Positions 1-5,429 of a stretch of 5,429 nucleotides of DNA are shown here, one piece after another. The notes beneath the pieces are model-generated. The model saw nothing but the letters and a program-made list of their open reading frames with translations. It had not been told where the DNA came from and made no database searches. The first letter of the stretch is position 1. The number at the start of each line of letters is the position of its first letter. The stretch comes from an uncultured Phenylobacterium sp. GTDB lineage: Bacteria > Pseudomonadota > Alphaproteobacteria > Caulobacterales > Caulobacteraceae. Location of the stretch: assembly GCA_945952355.1 (NCBI GenBank), contig CAMFIW010000240.1, positions 1 through 5,429 on the forward strand. Reading direction: 5' to 3'. Made by a program: the position numbers and the translations under genes.

Positions 1-91
1 CCAGCAGGCGTTCATAGGTGGCGTGGGCGCGCTCCTGGCGGGGCGAGCGTTTCTGGGCGGCGTCGGCGCGGGCGGTCTTCACGGGGCCCAT
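1..91 (-). CDS. TetR-family transcriptional regulator, N-terminal fragment
   Basis: Only the first 30 codons are in the window; the gene runs off the left edge. The visible protein has a basic, alanine-rich lead followed by RSPRQERAHATYERLL. This is the usual opening of TetR-family repressors just before and within helix 1 of the N-terminal helix-turn-helix domain. The ligand-binding domain is not visible, so the effector is unknown. The gene begins 30 bases after the MFS stop codon, on the same strand and in the same frame, and is probably the last or a late gene of the receptor-permease operon. The ATG at 91 has AGG directly against it, too close for a good ribosome site. A GTG at 82 has AGGA 8 bases upstream and may be the true start, giving a protein three residues shorter. 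Family call is from a short fragment. Confidence 0.68.
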   Translation of the reverse strand, partial: MGPVKTARADAAQKRSPRQERAHATYERLL

Positions 92-121
92 CCTGGTAGA
101 AAGGCGGCGTGGATCAATGCC

Positions 122-1285
122 TTAGCCACGGGCATGGCGCAAGTGCAGGCCGATGGCGAGCGCCAGGGCCAGGCATAGCGAGGCGGCCCCGAAGCTCAGG
201 GCGCCGCGCGCGTCGGTGTCGGTCACCAAGCCCGAAGCCAGCAGCGGGCCCAGGCTACCGCCAAGGAGCTGCGCCCCGCCCAGCAGCATGGCGGCGCGCC
301 GGGTCGGGTCGGCTTCGATGGTCATGGGCGCCAGGAACGGCATGAAGAACAGCCAGAAGAAGCCGAACAGCGCGGTGGCCAGCAGGAACAGGGCCGGCGG
401 CGGCAGGCTCGCAAAGGCGGCGAGCAGGCCGAAGTCGACCACGCTGCAGACGATCAGGGCCCAGAACCACCGCACCCGACCCGCCAGCAATGTCGCCGCG
501 CCGCCGCCCAGCACCTGGCAGGCGAGGCTGAGCGACACCGCCGTCCCGGCCACCTTCGGATCGTGGCCCGCCTGCCGCGACAACGGCTCGGCATAGACCC
601 AGACCGCGACGATGAAGGCCAGGAACAGGAAGGCCGCCGCCAGCGACACCCAGCCGCGCGGGGAGGGCAGGCCGCCCGCCTCCTGTTCGTTGTGCGCCAG
701 CGGGGCGTATCGCGCCGGTGCGCCCAGGCCCGCCAGGCCGCAGACCAGGCTGACCGCCGCCAGCGCCAGGAACCCGCCATTCGCGCCCCAGCGCCCGACC
801 ACCCAGGCGGTCAGGGCTGCGGCCAGCAGGAACTGCGCCAGGGTCTGTACGGTCAGATAGACGCCCGACCAGCGTTCCGGGCGCGGGGCGCGGCTGATCA
901 TGCCGATGGTCAGCCACATCATCAGCCCGCTCGGCACGCCGGCGAAGGCGCGCACCAGGGTGACCATCTCGCCGGAGGTGCGGGTGGTGGCCGCGTTCAA
1001 CGCCATCAGGATCACCCCACAGCCGACCGCGATCAGCCGCAGCCGCTCCGGCTTCAGCCAGGCGCCCGCCAGGCCCGCGGCCAGGCCCATGGTCAGGAGT
1101 TCCGCCGTCGCCGCATGGCCGAGCTGGGCCGCCGACAGCCGGCCCTCCTGGGCGAGCGTGCCCAGCAGGAGAGGCTGCAGGCCAGCGATCATGATGCCCA
1201 TGACGCCCACCATCATTACGGCCGTCGCCTGGGCGAGACTGGGGGCCGGGCCGATCCAGGCCGGCGCCGCGACGTTGTCCTTCAA
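122..1285 (-). CDS. MFS transporter, 12 transmembrane helices
   Basis: A 387-residue inner-membrane permease of the major facilitator superfamily. Twelve hydrophobic segments can be placed at about residues 20-44, 57-77, 81-99, 106-129, 141-162, 170-187, 212-232, 247-268, 272-292, 297-319, 331-352 and 362-381. The hydrophilic loop at 188-211 is the usual central loop between the two six-helix halves. The loop after helix 2 (AGAWLKPERLRL) is only a degenerate form of MFS motif A. I chose the TTG at 1285 because AGAGGGGG lies 7 bases upstream at 1300-1293. The in-frame ATG at 1342 would overlap the receptor gene and adds a poorly hydrophobic lead with no ribosome site. The gene follows the receptor stop by 28 bases and precedes the regulator by 30. 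Import of the receptor's ligand, in the manner of FptX/RhtX siderophore permeases, or export of a product are both possible; the sequence does not decide, and the substrate is unknown. Confidence 0.9.
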   Translation of the reverse strand: MKDNVAAPAWIGPAPSLAQATAVMMVGVMGIMIAGLQPLLLGTLAQEGRLSAAQLGHAATAELLTMGLAAGLAGAWLKPERLRLIAVGCGVILMALNAATTRTSGEMVTLVRAFAGVPSGLMMWLTIGMISRAPRPERWSGVYLTVQTLAQFLLAAALTAWVVGRWGANGGFLALAAVSLVCGLAGLGAPARYAPLAHNEQEAGGLPSPRGWVSLAAAFLFLAFIVAVWVYAEPLSRQAGHDPKVAGTAVSLSLACQVLGGGAATLLAGRVRWFWALIVCSVVDFGLLAAFASLPPPALFLLATALFGFFWLFFMPFLAPMTIEADPTRRAAMLLGGAQLLGGSLGPLLASGLVTDTDARGALSFGAASLCLALALAIGLHLRHARG

Positions 1286-1292
1286 AGGCGTT

Positions 1293-1300
1293 CCCCCTCT
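1293..1300 (-). promoter_or_regulatory. Ribosome binding site supporting the TTG start of the MFS gene
   Basis: On the minus strand this reads AGAGGGGG, a purine-rich Shine-Dalgarno match. It lies 7 bases before TTG at 1285 and within the 28-base gap after the receptor's TGA. No ATG or GTG lies at a suitable distance in this frame, so the site decides the start. Confidence 0.7.
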
Positions 1301-1313
1301 GGGCGTGGCCGGC

Positions 1314-3551
1314 TCAGTAGTTGTAGCGCAGGTATATCCCACCGGTGCGCGGCAGGCCCATGTTGAACAGGTCGAAGCCCAGCCCCTCGATCGGGATGAT
1401 GTCGGAGATGTTGGTCTCGTCCGTCAGGTTGCGACCCCAGATCCCGAATTCGTAGCGCTTGCCGGGCGTCGTCCAGCCGATCTGGGCGTTGACGAACGTC
1501 CGCGCTCCGTCCGACAGCCGCTCGATGTTGCGGGTGTCGTAGTAAACCTTGGAGCGATAGGAGGCGTCGGCCGAAACATGGGCCTGGCCGCCGGCGAGGT
1601 CCCACTCGTAGCGCGCCTGGGCCGTGAGGCTCACCTTCGGCGCGTCGGGCAGCTGATTGCCGGAGTAGTCGCCCGCCAGGGACTTGAAGTCCTTGTACTT
1701 GGCGCTCAGCAGCGAGGCGTTGAGGCCGACATCGAGGCCCCGCATCGGCGTGGCCGACAGCTCCAGCTCGGCGCCGTAGATCTCGGCGTTCGAGGCGTTG
1801 GTGAAGTTCTGCACCGTGCGCACGCCCTCCAGCACCAGGGTGTAAACCTGCAGGTCCTGGTAGTCGTAGTAGAAGGCCGAGACGTTCGCCCGCAGGCGGC
1901 GGTCGAACCACATGGTCTTTGCCCCGACCTCGAAGGCGTCGACCTTCTCGTCGCGATAGGGCTTGAACTGGCTGGGCTCGGTCGACTGGCCGCCGAAGAA
2001 GCCTCCTGACTTATAGCCGCGGTTGTAGCTGGCGTAGAGGTTGACATCGTCGGTCGCCTTGTACTGGACGCCGAGCCGGCCCGAGAGCGAGCCGAAGGTC
2101 TTGGACGCGTCGATGGTGAAGAACGTGATCGTCCCCATCTCGGCGTTGCTCACATAGTGGAAGTCCTTCTTGTCGGAAGAGTAGCGCAGGCCCAGCGTCG
2201 CGGTGAGCTTCGGCGTGATCGAATAGTCGGCCTGGCCGAACACCGCATAGCTGTCGGTCTTCTGGCTGTAGGGCCAGCCGAAGATGCCAACCGAGTTGTC
2301 CAGATCCGCCCCTGTCGGATTGGCCGGGGTCGGGTTCCGGGCGATCCGCAGGATGTCGTAGTAGCTGTCCGTCTTCAGGTCGTCGTGGGCGAAGTAGAGC
2401 CCGGCCACCCAGGTCAGCGGTCCCTTGCTGTCCGACTGCAGCCGCAGCTCCTCGCTGACCACGCTCTGCTTGGCCTTGTAGGAGGCGGTGATCAGGTCGT
2501 TCGGACCGGCGTCGGTGTCCTCGAGGTCGGCGCGCTTGGCGGCGTCATAGCCGGTCACCGAGACCAGGCTCACGGCGCCGAGATTCCAGGTCGCCGTCAC
2601 CGACCCGCCGAGGGTCTTCACGTCGTCCTTGCCCTCCAGGTGGTAGTCGCCCTGATACTTGTTGTCCGAGGTGTTGGCGTAGCCCAAAGCGTCGGTGCAC
2701 TGGCCCGAGGTATAGAAGCCCGGCGCACAGAGGCCGTCCGGCCCGGTGGCCGCCGCCGTCTGCGGGATCAGCGAACGGTTGTAGGCCCAGATCGAGCCGC
2801 CCTTGGAATGGCCGTAGCGGCCTTGGGCCAGGACCTCGAAATCGGCGCTTGGCGTCCACAGCACGGAAAGGCGCGTGGTCCAGCGGTCGGCGTCGTTGCC
2901 GTGGTCGCCGGTCAGCCGGTTCAGCGTGTGGCCATCGTCCTTCACGTACTGGGCGGCCAGGCGCACGGCCAGCACGTCCTTGACCACCGGCCCGCCAACC
3001 GCGCCTTCGAGGGTCAGGGCGTTGTAGCTGCCGTATTCGGCCGAGGCGTCGGCGGTGAAGTCCTGGGTCGGCTTCTTGCTGATGACATTGATCGCCCCGC
3101 CCGTGGTGTTGCGGCCATAGAGCGTGCCCTGCGGCCCGCGCAGCACCTCGATCCGGTCGAGGTCGAAGAACTGGCCCATCTGGGCCAGCGGCGAGCCGAT
3201 ATAGACGCCGTCGGTATAGATCGCGACCGGCGTGGCGGTGTTGGGGTTGAAGTCGTTCAGGCCGACGCCGCGGATGAAGATCTTCGGATTGGCGGCGTTG
3301 TCGTCGGTCTTGATCTGCAGGGCCGGCGACAGGTTGTTCAGGTCGAGGATGTTGGTGACGTGCTGGTCCTTCAGCGCCTGGGCCGACAGGGCGGTGATGG
3401 CGATCGGCACCTCCTGGACGTTCTGCGCCCGCTTCTGGGCGGTCACCACCAGCTCCTCCAGCGTCGCGCCGTCCTCGGCCGCGTGCGCCGCGCCCGCCCC
3501 GAACACCACCAGCGCGCACACGGCCGCCGAACCAAGCGCCTTGCCGATCAT
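1314..3551 (-). CDS. TonB-dependent outer-membrane receptor
   Basis: A 745-residue receptor that moves a ligand across the outer membrane using energy from TonB-ExbB-ExbD. Residues 1-24 are a signal peptide: a lysine near the start, a hydrophobic core, and cleavage expected after AAHA. A TonB-box-like stretch, EELVVTAQK, is at 32-40. The plug domain covers about 45-160, with RIEVLRGPQGTLYGRNTTGG at 133-152 and NVISKKP just after it. The rest is the 22-strand barrel, ending in the aromatic tyrosine (LRYNY) typical of outer-membrane barrels. Two cysteines, at about 275 and 285, lie in a probable surface loop. The length is normal for the family. I chose the ATG at 3551 because AAGGGGG lies 6 bases upstream; an ATG at 3569 adds six residues but lacks a ribosome site and would lie inside the FNR-like palindrome. 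It is probably the first gene of an operon with the MFS permease and TetR regulator. The ligand is not identifiable. The closest style is the large receptor class of caulobacters and sphingomonads, many members of which are not iron receptors. Confidence 0.96.
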   Translation of the reverse strand: MIGKALGSAAVCALVVFGAGAAHAAEDGATLEELVVTAQKRAQNVQEVPIAITALSAQALKDQHVTNILDLNNLSPALQIKTDDNAANPKIFIRGVGLNDFNPNTATPVAIYTDGVYIGSPLAQMGQFFDLDRIEVLRGPQGTLYGRNTTGGAINVISKKPTQDFTADASAEYGSYNALTLEGAVGGPVVKDVLAVRLAAQYVKDDGHTLNRLTGDHGNDADRWTTRLSVLWTPSADFEVLAQGRYGHSKGGSIWAYNRSLIPQTAAATGPDGLCAPGFYTSGQCTDALGYANTSDNKYQGDYHLEGKDDVKTLGGSVTATWNLGAVSLVSVTGYDAAKRADLEDTDAGPNDLITASYKAKQSVVSEELRLQSDSKGPLTWVAGLYFAHDDLKTDSYYDILRIARNPTPANPTGADLDNSVGIFGWPYSQKTDSYAVFGQADYSITPKLTATLGLRYSSDKKDFHYVSNAEMGTITFFTIDASKTFGSLSGRLGVQYKATDDVNLYASYNRGYKSGGFFGGQSTEPSQFKPYRDEKVDAFEVGAKTMWFDRRLRANVSAFYYDYQDLQVYTLVLEGVRTVQNFTNASNAEIYGAELELSATPMRGLDVGLNASLLSAKYKDFKSLAGDYSGNQLPDAPKVSLTAQARYEWDLAGGQAHVSADASYRSKVYYDTRNIERLSDGARTFVNAQIGWTTPGKRYEFGIWGRNLTDETNISDIIPIEGLGFDLFNMGLPRTGGIYLRYNY

Positions 3552-3568
3552 CCTTCGCCCCCTTGTCA

Positions 3569-3582
3569 TTGATCTGGATCAA
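3569..3582. promoter_or_regulatory. FNR/FixK-type anaerobox (perfect palindrome)
   Basis: The sequence TTGATCTGGATCAA is a perfect inverted repeat with 6-base arms and a 2-base centre. It matches the alphaproteobacterial anaerobox TTGATC-N2-GATCAA and the FNR consensus TTGAT-N4-ATCAA at every defined position. Its centre is about 25 bases before the chosen start codon of the receptor. A class II activator site would need transcription to start about 41 bases downstream, inside the gene, so if functional it more likely represses or overlaps the promoter. The match is seen; the binding protein and effect are inferred. Confidence 0.6.
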
Positions 3583-3588
3583 TAACGG

Positions 3589-3617
3589 TAGTCTTCGCTA
3601 TTCGATATGCAAGACTA
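3589..3617. promoter_or_regulatory. 29-bp imperfect dyad, candidate TetR operator
   Basis: Perfect 7-base outer arms TAGTCTT (3589-3595) and AAGACTA (3611-3617) flank an inner TAT (3599-3601) and ATA (3605-3607) that also pair across the centre at 3603. In all, 10 of 14 position pairs are symmetric. The size, spacing and place, just upstream of the receptor gene in an AT-richer pocket, suit a repressor operator. The TetR-family gene at the end of the same operon is the obvious candidate ligand. I could not place a convincing -35/-10 pair on the minus strand; TTGCAT at 3612-3607 is the only weak -35 candidate and lies within the dyad. Confidence 0.5.
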
Positions 3618-3636
3618 TTTTTCGGGATGGAGCGTT

Positions 3637-3655
3637 CGAGCCGTCAGACGGCCCG
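3637..3655 (-). terminator. Hairpin across the FkbM stop codon, possible terminator
   Basis: The minus-strand RNA can form a 7-bp stem, CGGGCCG with CGGCUCG (one G-U pair), around a UCUGA loop. The loop contains the UGA stop codon of the methyltransferase gene. No uridine tract follows; the downstream bases are AACGCTCC, then CCCGAAAAATAG. It is therefore not a classic intrinsic terminator. It could weaken readthrough into the receptor operon or protect the 3' end of the message. Confidence 0.35.
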
Positions 3656-4354
3656 CCGGAATACGCAGTCGAACTCCAGCACCGAGGCAGGGTCGCGGGT
3701 GATCGGGCTTACCGGCGTGATCTGGGCCAGGGCGAAGCCGCGCTCGCGCATGTAGGCGAGGCCGGTCTCGAACGACCAGACGCCTTCGTAGATGTGCTCG
3801 ATCGGCAGCTCCAGTTGCACGCCGACGCAGCGTTCCAGGAGGCGCGGCGCTCCATCCAGCACCTCGCGCTCGAAGCCCTGGGTGTCGATCTTGAGGAACG
3901 GCCGCTCGGCCGGCAGCCCGGCGAACAGATCGTCCATGGTCACGACCTCGACGGTCTCGACCGAAACGATCTCCATGTTGCGATCGAACTCCGCCGCCAG
4001 GGCCGACGGTCCTCGGAAAGAATTGAACTTGGTGTTGCGTGAGACATTGATCTCGGCGCGGCCGGACCTGGCCCCGGCCGCCAGCTTGCGCACCTCCCAG
4101 CGGGCATCCTGCTGCGCGGCGGCGTGCGCCTTTTCGAACGCATCGGAAGTCGGCTCCAGCGACAGGATCTGGCCGCCATAGCCCCAGCGCCGGACCTGGG
4201 TTGCATAGCCCCCGTCATTGGCGCCGACGTCGAACACCAGGTCCGCCCGCCGCGAGCGCAGGAAGTCGATCAGGTTCGGTCCCCGCACCAAGTCCCAGCC
4301 CCGCCGCCGGATCGCATTGCGCACCTGCGTCTTCAGCTGCTGTTTCAGCGCCAT
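3644..4354 (-). CDS. FkbM-family SAM-dependent methyltransferase
   Basis: A 236-residue cytoplasmic enzyme of the FkbM family, whose members transfer a methyl group from S-adenosylmethionine, usually to a hydroxyl on a sugar, glycan or polyketide. The SAM-binding motif [13 protein letters not shown], is at 39-50. An acidic residue after strand 2 (SLEP, E67) is placed to contact the SAM ribose. The family hallmark [17 protein letters not shown] covers 153-169. The length is normal and the fold looks complete. I chose the ATG at 4354 because GGAGA lies 8 bases upstream; a longer frame to 4465 adds a low-complexity, arginine-rich lead with no ribosome site. It appears to stand alone: the tRNA upstream and the receptor operon downstream give no sugar or polysaccharide genes to indicate the acceptor. 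A 92-base gap containing an apparent operator region separates it from the receptor, so the two are probably transcribed separately, though readthrough is possible. Confidence 0.94.
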   Translation of the reverse strand: MALKQQLKTQVRNAIRRRGWDLVRGPNLIDFLRSRRADLVFDVGANDGGYATQVRRWGYGGQILSLEPTSDAFEKAHAAAQQDARWEVRKLAAGARSGRAEINVSRNTKFNSFRGPSALAAEFDRNMEIVSVETVEVVTMDDLFAGLPAERPFLKIDTQGFEREVLDGAPRLLERCVGVQLELPIEHIYEGVWSFETGLAYMRERGFALAQITPVSPITRDPASVLEFDCVFRRAV

Positions 4355-4490
4355 CGACCGTCTCTCCAGGAACACCCGCCCGCGCCCTGGCGGTAAACTC
4401 AGGCGGAGGGGGTGGAGTTCACGATCGCGGCCCGTCGTCGTCGACCCGGCGCGGAGCGGGGACAATCGCGGGAGATATGAAACTCTTGGA
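4355..4490 (-). other. Upstream region of the FkbM gene
   Basis: This stretch lies between the tRNA hairpin and the methyltransferase start. It holds the ribosome site GGAGA (about 4363-4367) and should hold the methyltransferase promoter. I could not find a convincing -35/-10 pair. The open frames crossing it have no recognisable protein content. Confidence 0.4.
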
Positions 4491-4505
4491 AGCCCGGTCC
4501 GGGCT
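4491..4505 (-). terminator. Probable terminator hairpin of tRNA-Ser
   Basis: The minus strand carries AGCCCGG-A-CCGGGCT, a perfect inverted repeat that can fold as a 6-bp GC-rich stem with a 3-base loop. It starts three bases after the encoded CCA of the tRNA and is followed by TTCCAAGAGTTT, an interrupted thymine stretch. Position and stem strength fit an intrinsic terminator; the poor thymine tract lowers confidence. Confidence 0.55.
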
Positions 4506-4508
4506 AGG

Positions 4509-4598
4509 TGGCGGTGAGAGAGGGATTCGAACCCTCGATAGAGTTTCCCCTATACACGCGTTCCAGGCGTGCGCCTTCAACCACTCGGCCACCTCACC
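4509..4598 (-). tRNA. tRNA-Ser (anticodon GGA)
   Basis: This 90-base gene folds as a complete class II tRNA. The acceptor stem is GGTGAGG with TCTCACC (last pair G-T), with discriminator G and an encoded CCA. The D arm contains GGCCGAGTGG. The anticodon stem is CACGC/GCGTG around the loop CTGGAAC, giving anticodon GGA (complement of 4562-4564), which reads the serine codons UCC and UCU. The long variable arm TAGGG-GAAA-CTCTA is the class II hallmark of tRNA-Ser. The T arm is GAGGG-TTCGAAT-CCCTC. No disruption is visible. It sits 45 bases downstream of the cytochrome gene and has its own likely promoter. Confidence 0.98.
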
Positions 4599-4636
4599 AG
4601 CGCCGCTCGGAGGCGGGCCCCTCGCGGAAGGCGCGC

Positions 4637-4664
4637 AATATACTCACGAAGGCCTGCGGGGCAA
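4637..4664 (-). promoter_or_regulatory. Candidate tRNA-Ser promoter
   Basis: On the minus strand TTGCCC (4664-4659) and TATATT (4642-4637) are separated by 16 bases. They match the housekeeping -35 and -10 hexamers at 4 of 6 and 5 of 6 positions. The bases after the -10 are GCGCGCC, the GC-rich discriminator expected of a stringently controlled stable-RNA promoter. Transcription would begin about 30 bases before the mature tRNA end. The -35 and spacer lie within the last codons and stop of the cytochrome gene. Confidence 0.5.
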
Positions 4665-5429
4665 GCGGCCATCCAAGGCGACCGAGAGCCGCGCCGGATC
4701 GAATAGGGACCGGGCCTCGTGGCGGGCGAGCGCGGCGCTCATCGGGGCGAGGCCGGCGCGGGCTCGGGCGAGCCTGGCCAGGGCATCCGGAGCCCCGGTC
4801 CGCAAGGCTTCGCGCAGGTCGAGCAGGGCGTGGTCGGTCTCGCGCAGGCGGGCGCGGTCGGCGGCCAGGGCAGGGTCCGCATAGCGCTCGTCGATCAGGA
4901 ACAGCCGGGCGCGCGCCCCCTGGACCATGACGTCGGCGCCGGCGCGGTCACCCTGATTCGCCAGGGCCTCGGCGGCGTCGAGGGCGCGGCGGGCGTCGGT
5001 GATCAGGTCGGCGGGACGGATCGCGGTCTCCGAAGCCTTGGGGCAGGCGCTGGGCGACAGGGCCCGCACATAGTCGGCCAGGCCCATGAGCACGGCGGGC
5101 GGCGGCTCGGCGCCGTCGAACTCCTGGGTCACCAGGCCGTGGATGAACGGCTCCAGGGCGGCGGCCTTGCGATCCTGGTCGATCCGCAGGCCGGCCTTCG
5201 GCCCGCCGAGGTCGGGGATCGGCTTGGGATTGAAGACGTCGTCGCCGCGATGGGTCGAGAACAGGGACGAGGTCACGTCGGCCGTGCCCGGCGGGCCGGA
5301 GACCCCGGGGAAGTGGAAGTCGCGGTTGGTGCGGCCGTTCCGGTGGCAGGTCTCGCAGGCGACGCCCGAGCGCGCCGCCTGGCCCCCCAGCAGGGTGGGC
5401 GAGCGGAAGGCCGCGCGGCCGATCTCCAC
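4644..5429 (-). CDS. c-type cytochrome domain protein, C-terminal part
   Basis: The frame is open to the right edge, so the N-terminus is missing; the first visible codon, GTG, is probably internal. The visible 261 residues carry one covalent heme site, CETCH, at 25-29, preceded by [17 protein letters not shown] family-typical helix, [13 protein letters not shown], at 112-124 resembles the C-terminal helix of class I cytochrome c domains. Between them is a glycine- and proline-rich stretch with [18 protein letters not shown] at 38-55. The protein should act in the periplasm in electron transfer or a redox reaction, with a secretion signal in the unseen part. Part of a cytochrome c peroxidase or MauG-like protein is possible, but a second heme site is not visible. 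After about residue 137 the sequence becomes alanine-, leucine- and arginine-rich and probably helical up to 250, a tail I do not recognise. The gene ends with TGA at 4644, 45 bases before the tRNA. Confidence 0.72.
   Translation of the reverse strand: MEIGRAAFRSPTLLGGQAARSGVACETCHRNGRTNRDFHFPGVSGPPGTADVTSSLFSTHRGDDVFNPKPIPDLGGPKAGLRIDQDRKAAALEPFIHGLVTQEFDGAEPPPAVLMGLADYVRALSPSACPKASETAIRPADLITDARRALDAAEALANQGDRAGADVMVQGARARLFLIDERYADPALAADRARLRETDHALLDLREALRTGAPDALARLARARAGLAPMSAALARHEARSLFDPARLSVALDGRLPRRPS

Noticed and set aside
92..124. In-frame continuation from the MFS stop codon into the regulator
   Set aside because: The two genes share a frame with ten codons between the TAA and the ATG, so readthrough would fuse them. 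TAA is an efficient stop and nothing else suggests recoding, so they are treated as separate genes.
255..917. Minus-strand frame of 220 codons inside the MFS gene
   Set aside because: It is an alternative frame of the permease gene with an arginine-, glycine- and proline-rich product, a typical shadow frame.
900..2009. Plus-strand open frame of 369 codons across the receptor-permease junction
   Set aside because: It runs antisense across two real genes, has no ribosome site that stands out and has no recognisable protein features.
2157..3572. Long plus-strand open frame (471 codons) opposite the TonB receptor gene
   Set aside because: It is antisense to a clear receptor and its protein is low-complexity (rich in V, R, G, A) with no domain. 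Long antisense frames are expected in GC-rich coding DNA.
3552..3643. Fur box upstream of the TonB receptor
   Set aside because: I looked for a GATAAT-type iron box, as many TonB receptors are Fur-controlled, and found no convincing match. The palindromes present are of other types.
4434..4445. GTCGTCGTCGAC short repeat upstream of the methyltransferase
   Set aside because: A three-unit GTC run in GC-rich DNA is too short to call a repeat, and the possible 4-bp hairpin is weak.
4201..4884. Plus-strand frame of 227 codons running through the tRNA and the cytochrome gene
   Set aside because: It crosses a well-folded tRNA and opposes a gene with a heme motif, so it is not credible as coding sequence.

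Overview
The window is high-GC, densely coded DNA of alphaproteobacterial character, most like Caulobacteraceae or a related sphingomonad-type lineage. This rests on GC-biased third codon positions, an outer-membrane TonB receptor typical of those groups, and long antisense open frames caused by GC bias. The taxon is an inference from style, not a database match. Every gene I can support lies on the minus strand, so transcription runs from right to left.

Reading in the direction of transcription: (1) 5429-4644 is the C-terminal part of a c-type cytochrome (CxxCH heme site) with a helical tail, cut by the window edge. (2) 4598-4509 is tRNA-Ser(GGA) with an encoded CCA end. Its likely promoter overlaps the 3' end of the cytochrome gene, and a GC-rich hairpin follows three bases after the CCA. 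(3) 4354-3644 is an FkbM-family SAM-dependent methyltransferase whose stop codon sits in a hairpin. (4) 3551-1314 is a TonB-dependent outer-membrane receptor. (5) 1285-122 is a 12-helix MFS permease starting at TTG. (6) 91-1 is the beginning of a probable TetR-family regulator, cut by the window edge.

The receptor, permease and regulator are separated by only 28 and 30 bases and probably form one operon. The inferred logic is that the receptor brings a ligand across the outer membrane, the MFS protein handles it at the inner membrane, and the TetR protein senses it and controls the operon. The short AT-richer region before the receptor (3552-3643) carries a 29-bp imperfect dyad, a candidate TetR operator. 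Six bases closer to the gene is a perfect TTGATC-N2-GATCAA palindrome matching the FNR/FixK anaerobox. Together they suggest control by both ligand and oxygen. The ligand cannot be read from the sequence, and I saw no Fur-like site pointing to iron.

I found no mobile element, CRISPR array, long repeat or clearly novel multi-gene system. The most interesting part is the regulatory region of the receptor operon.
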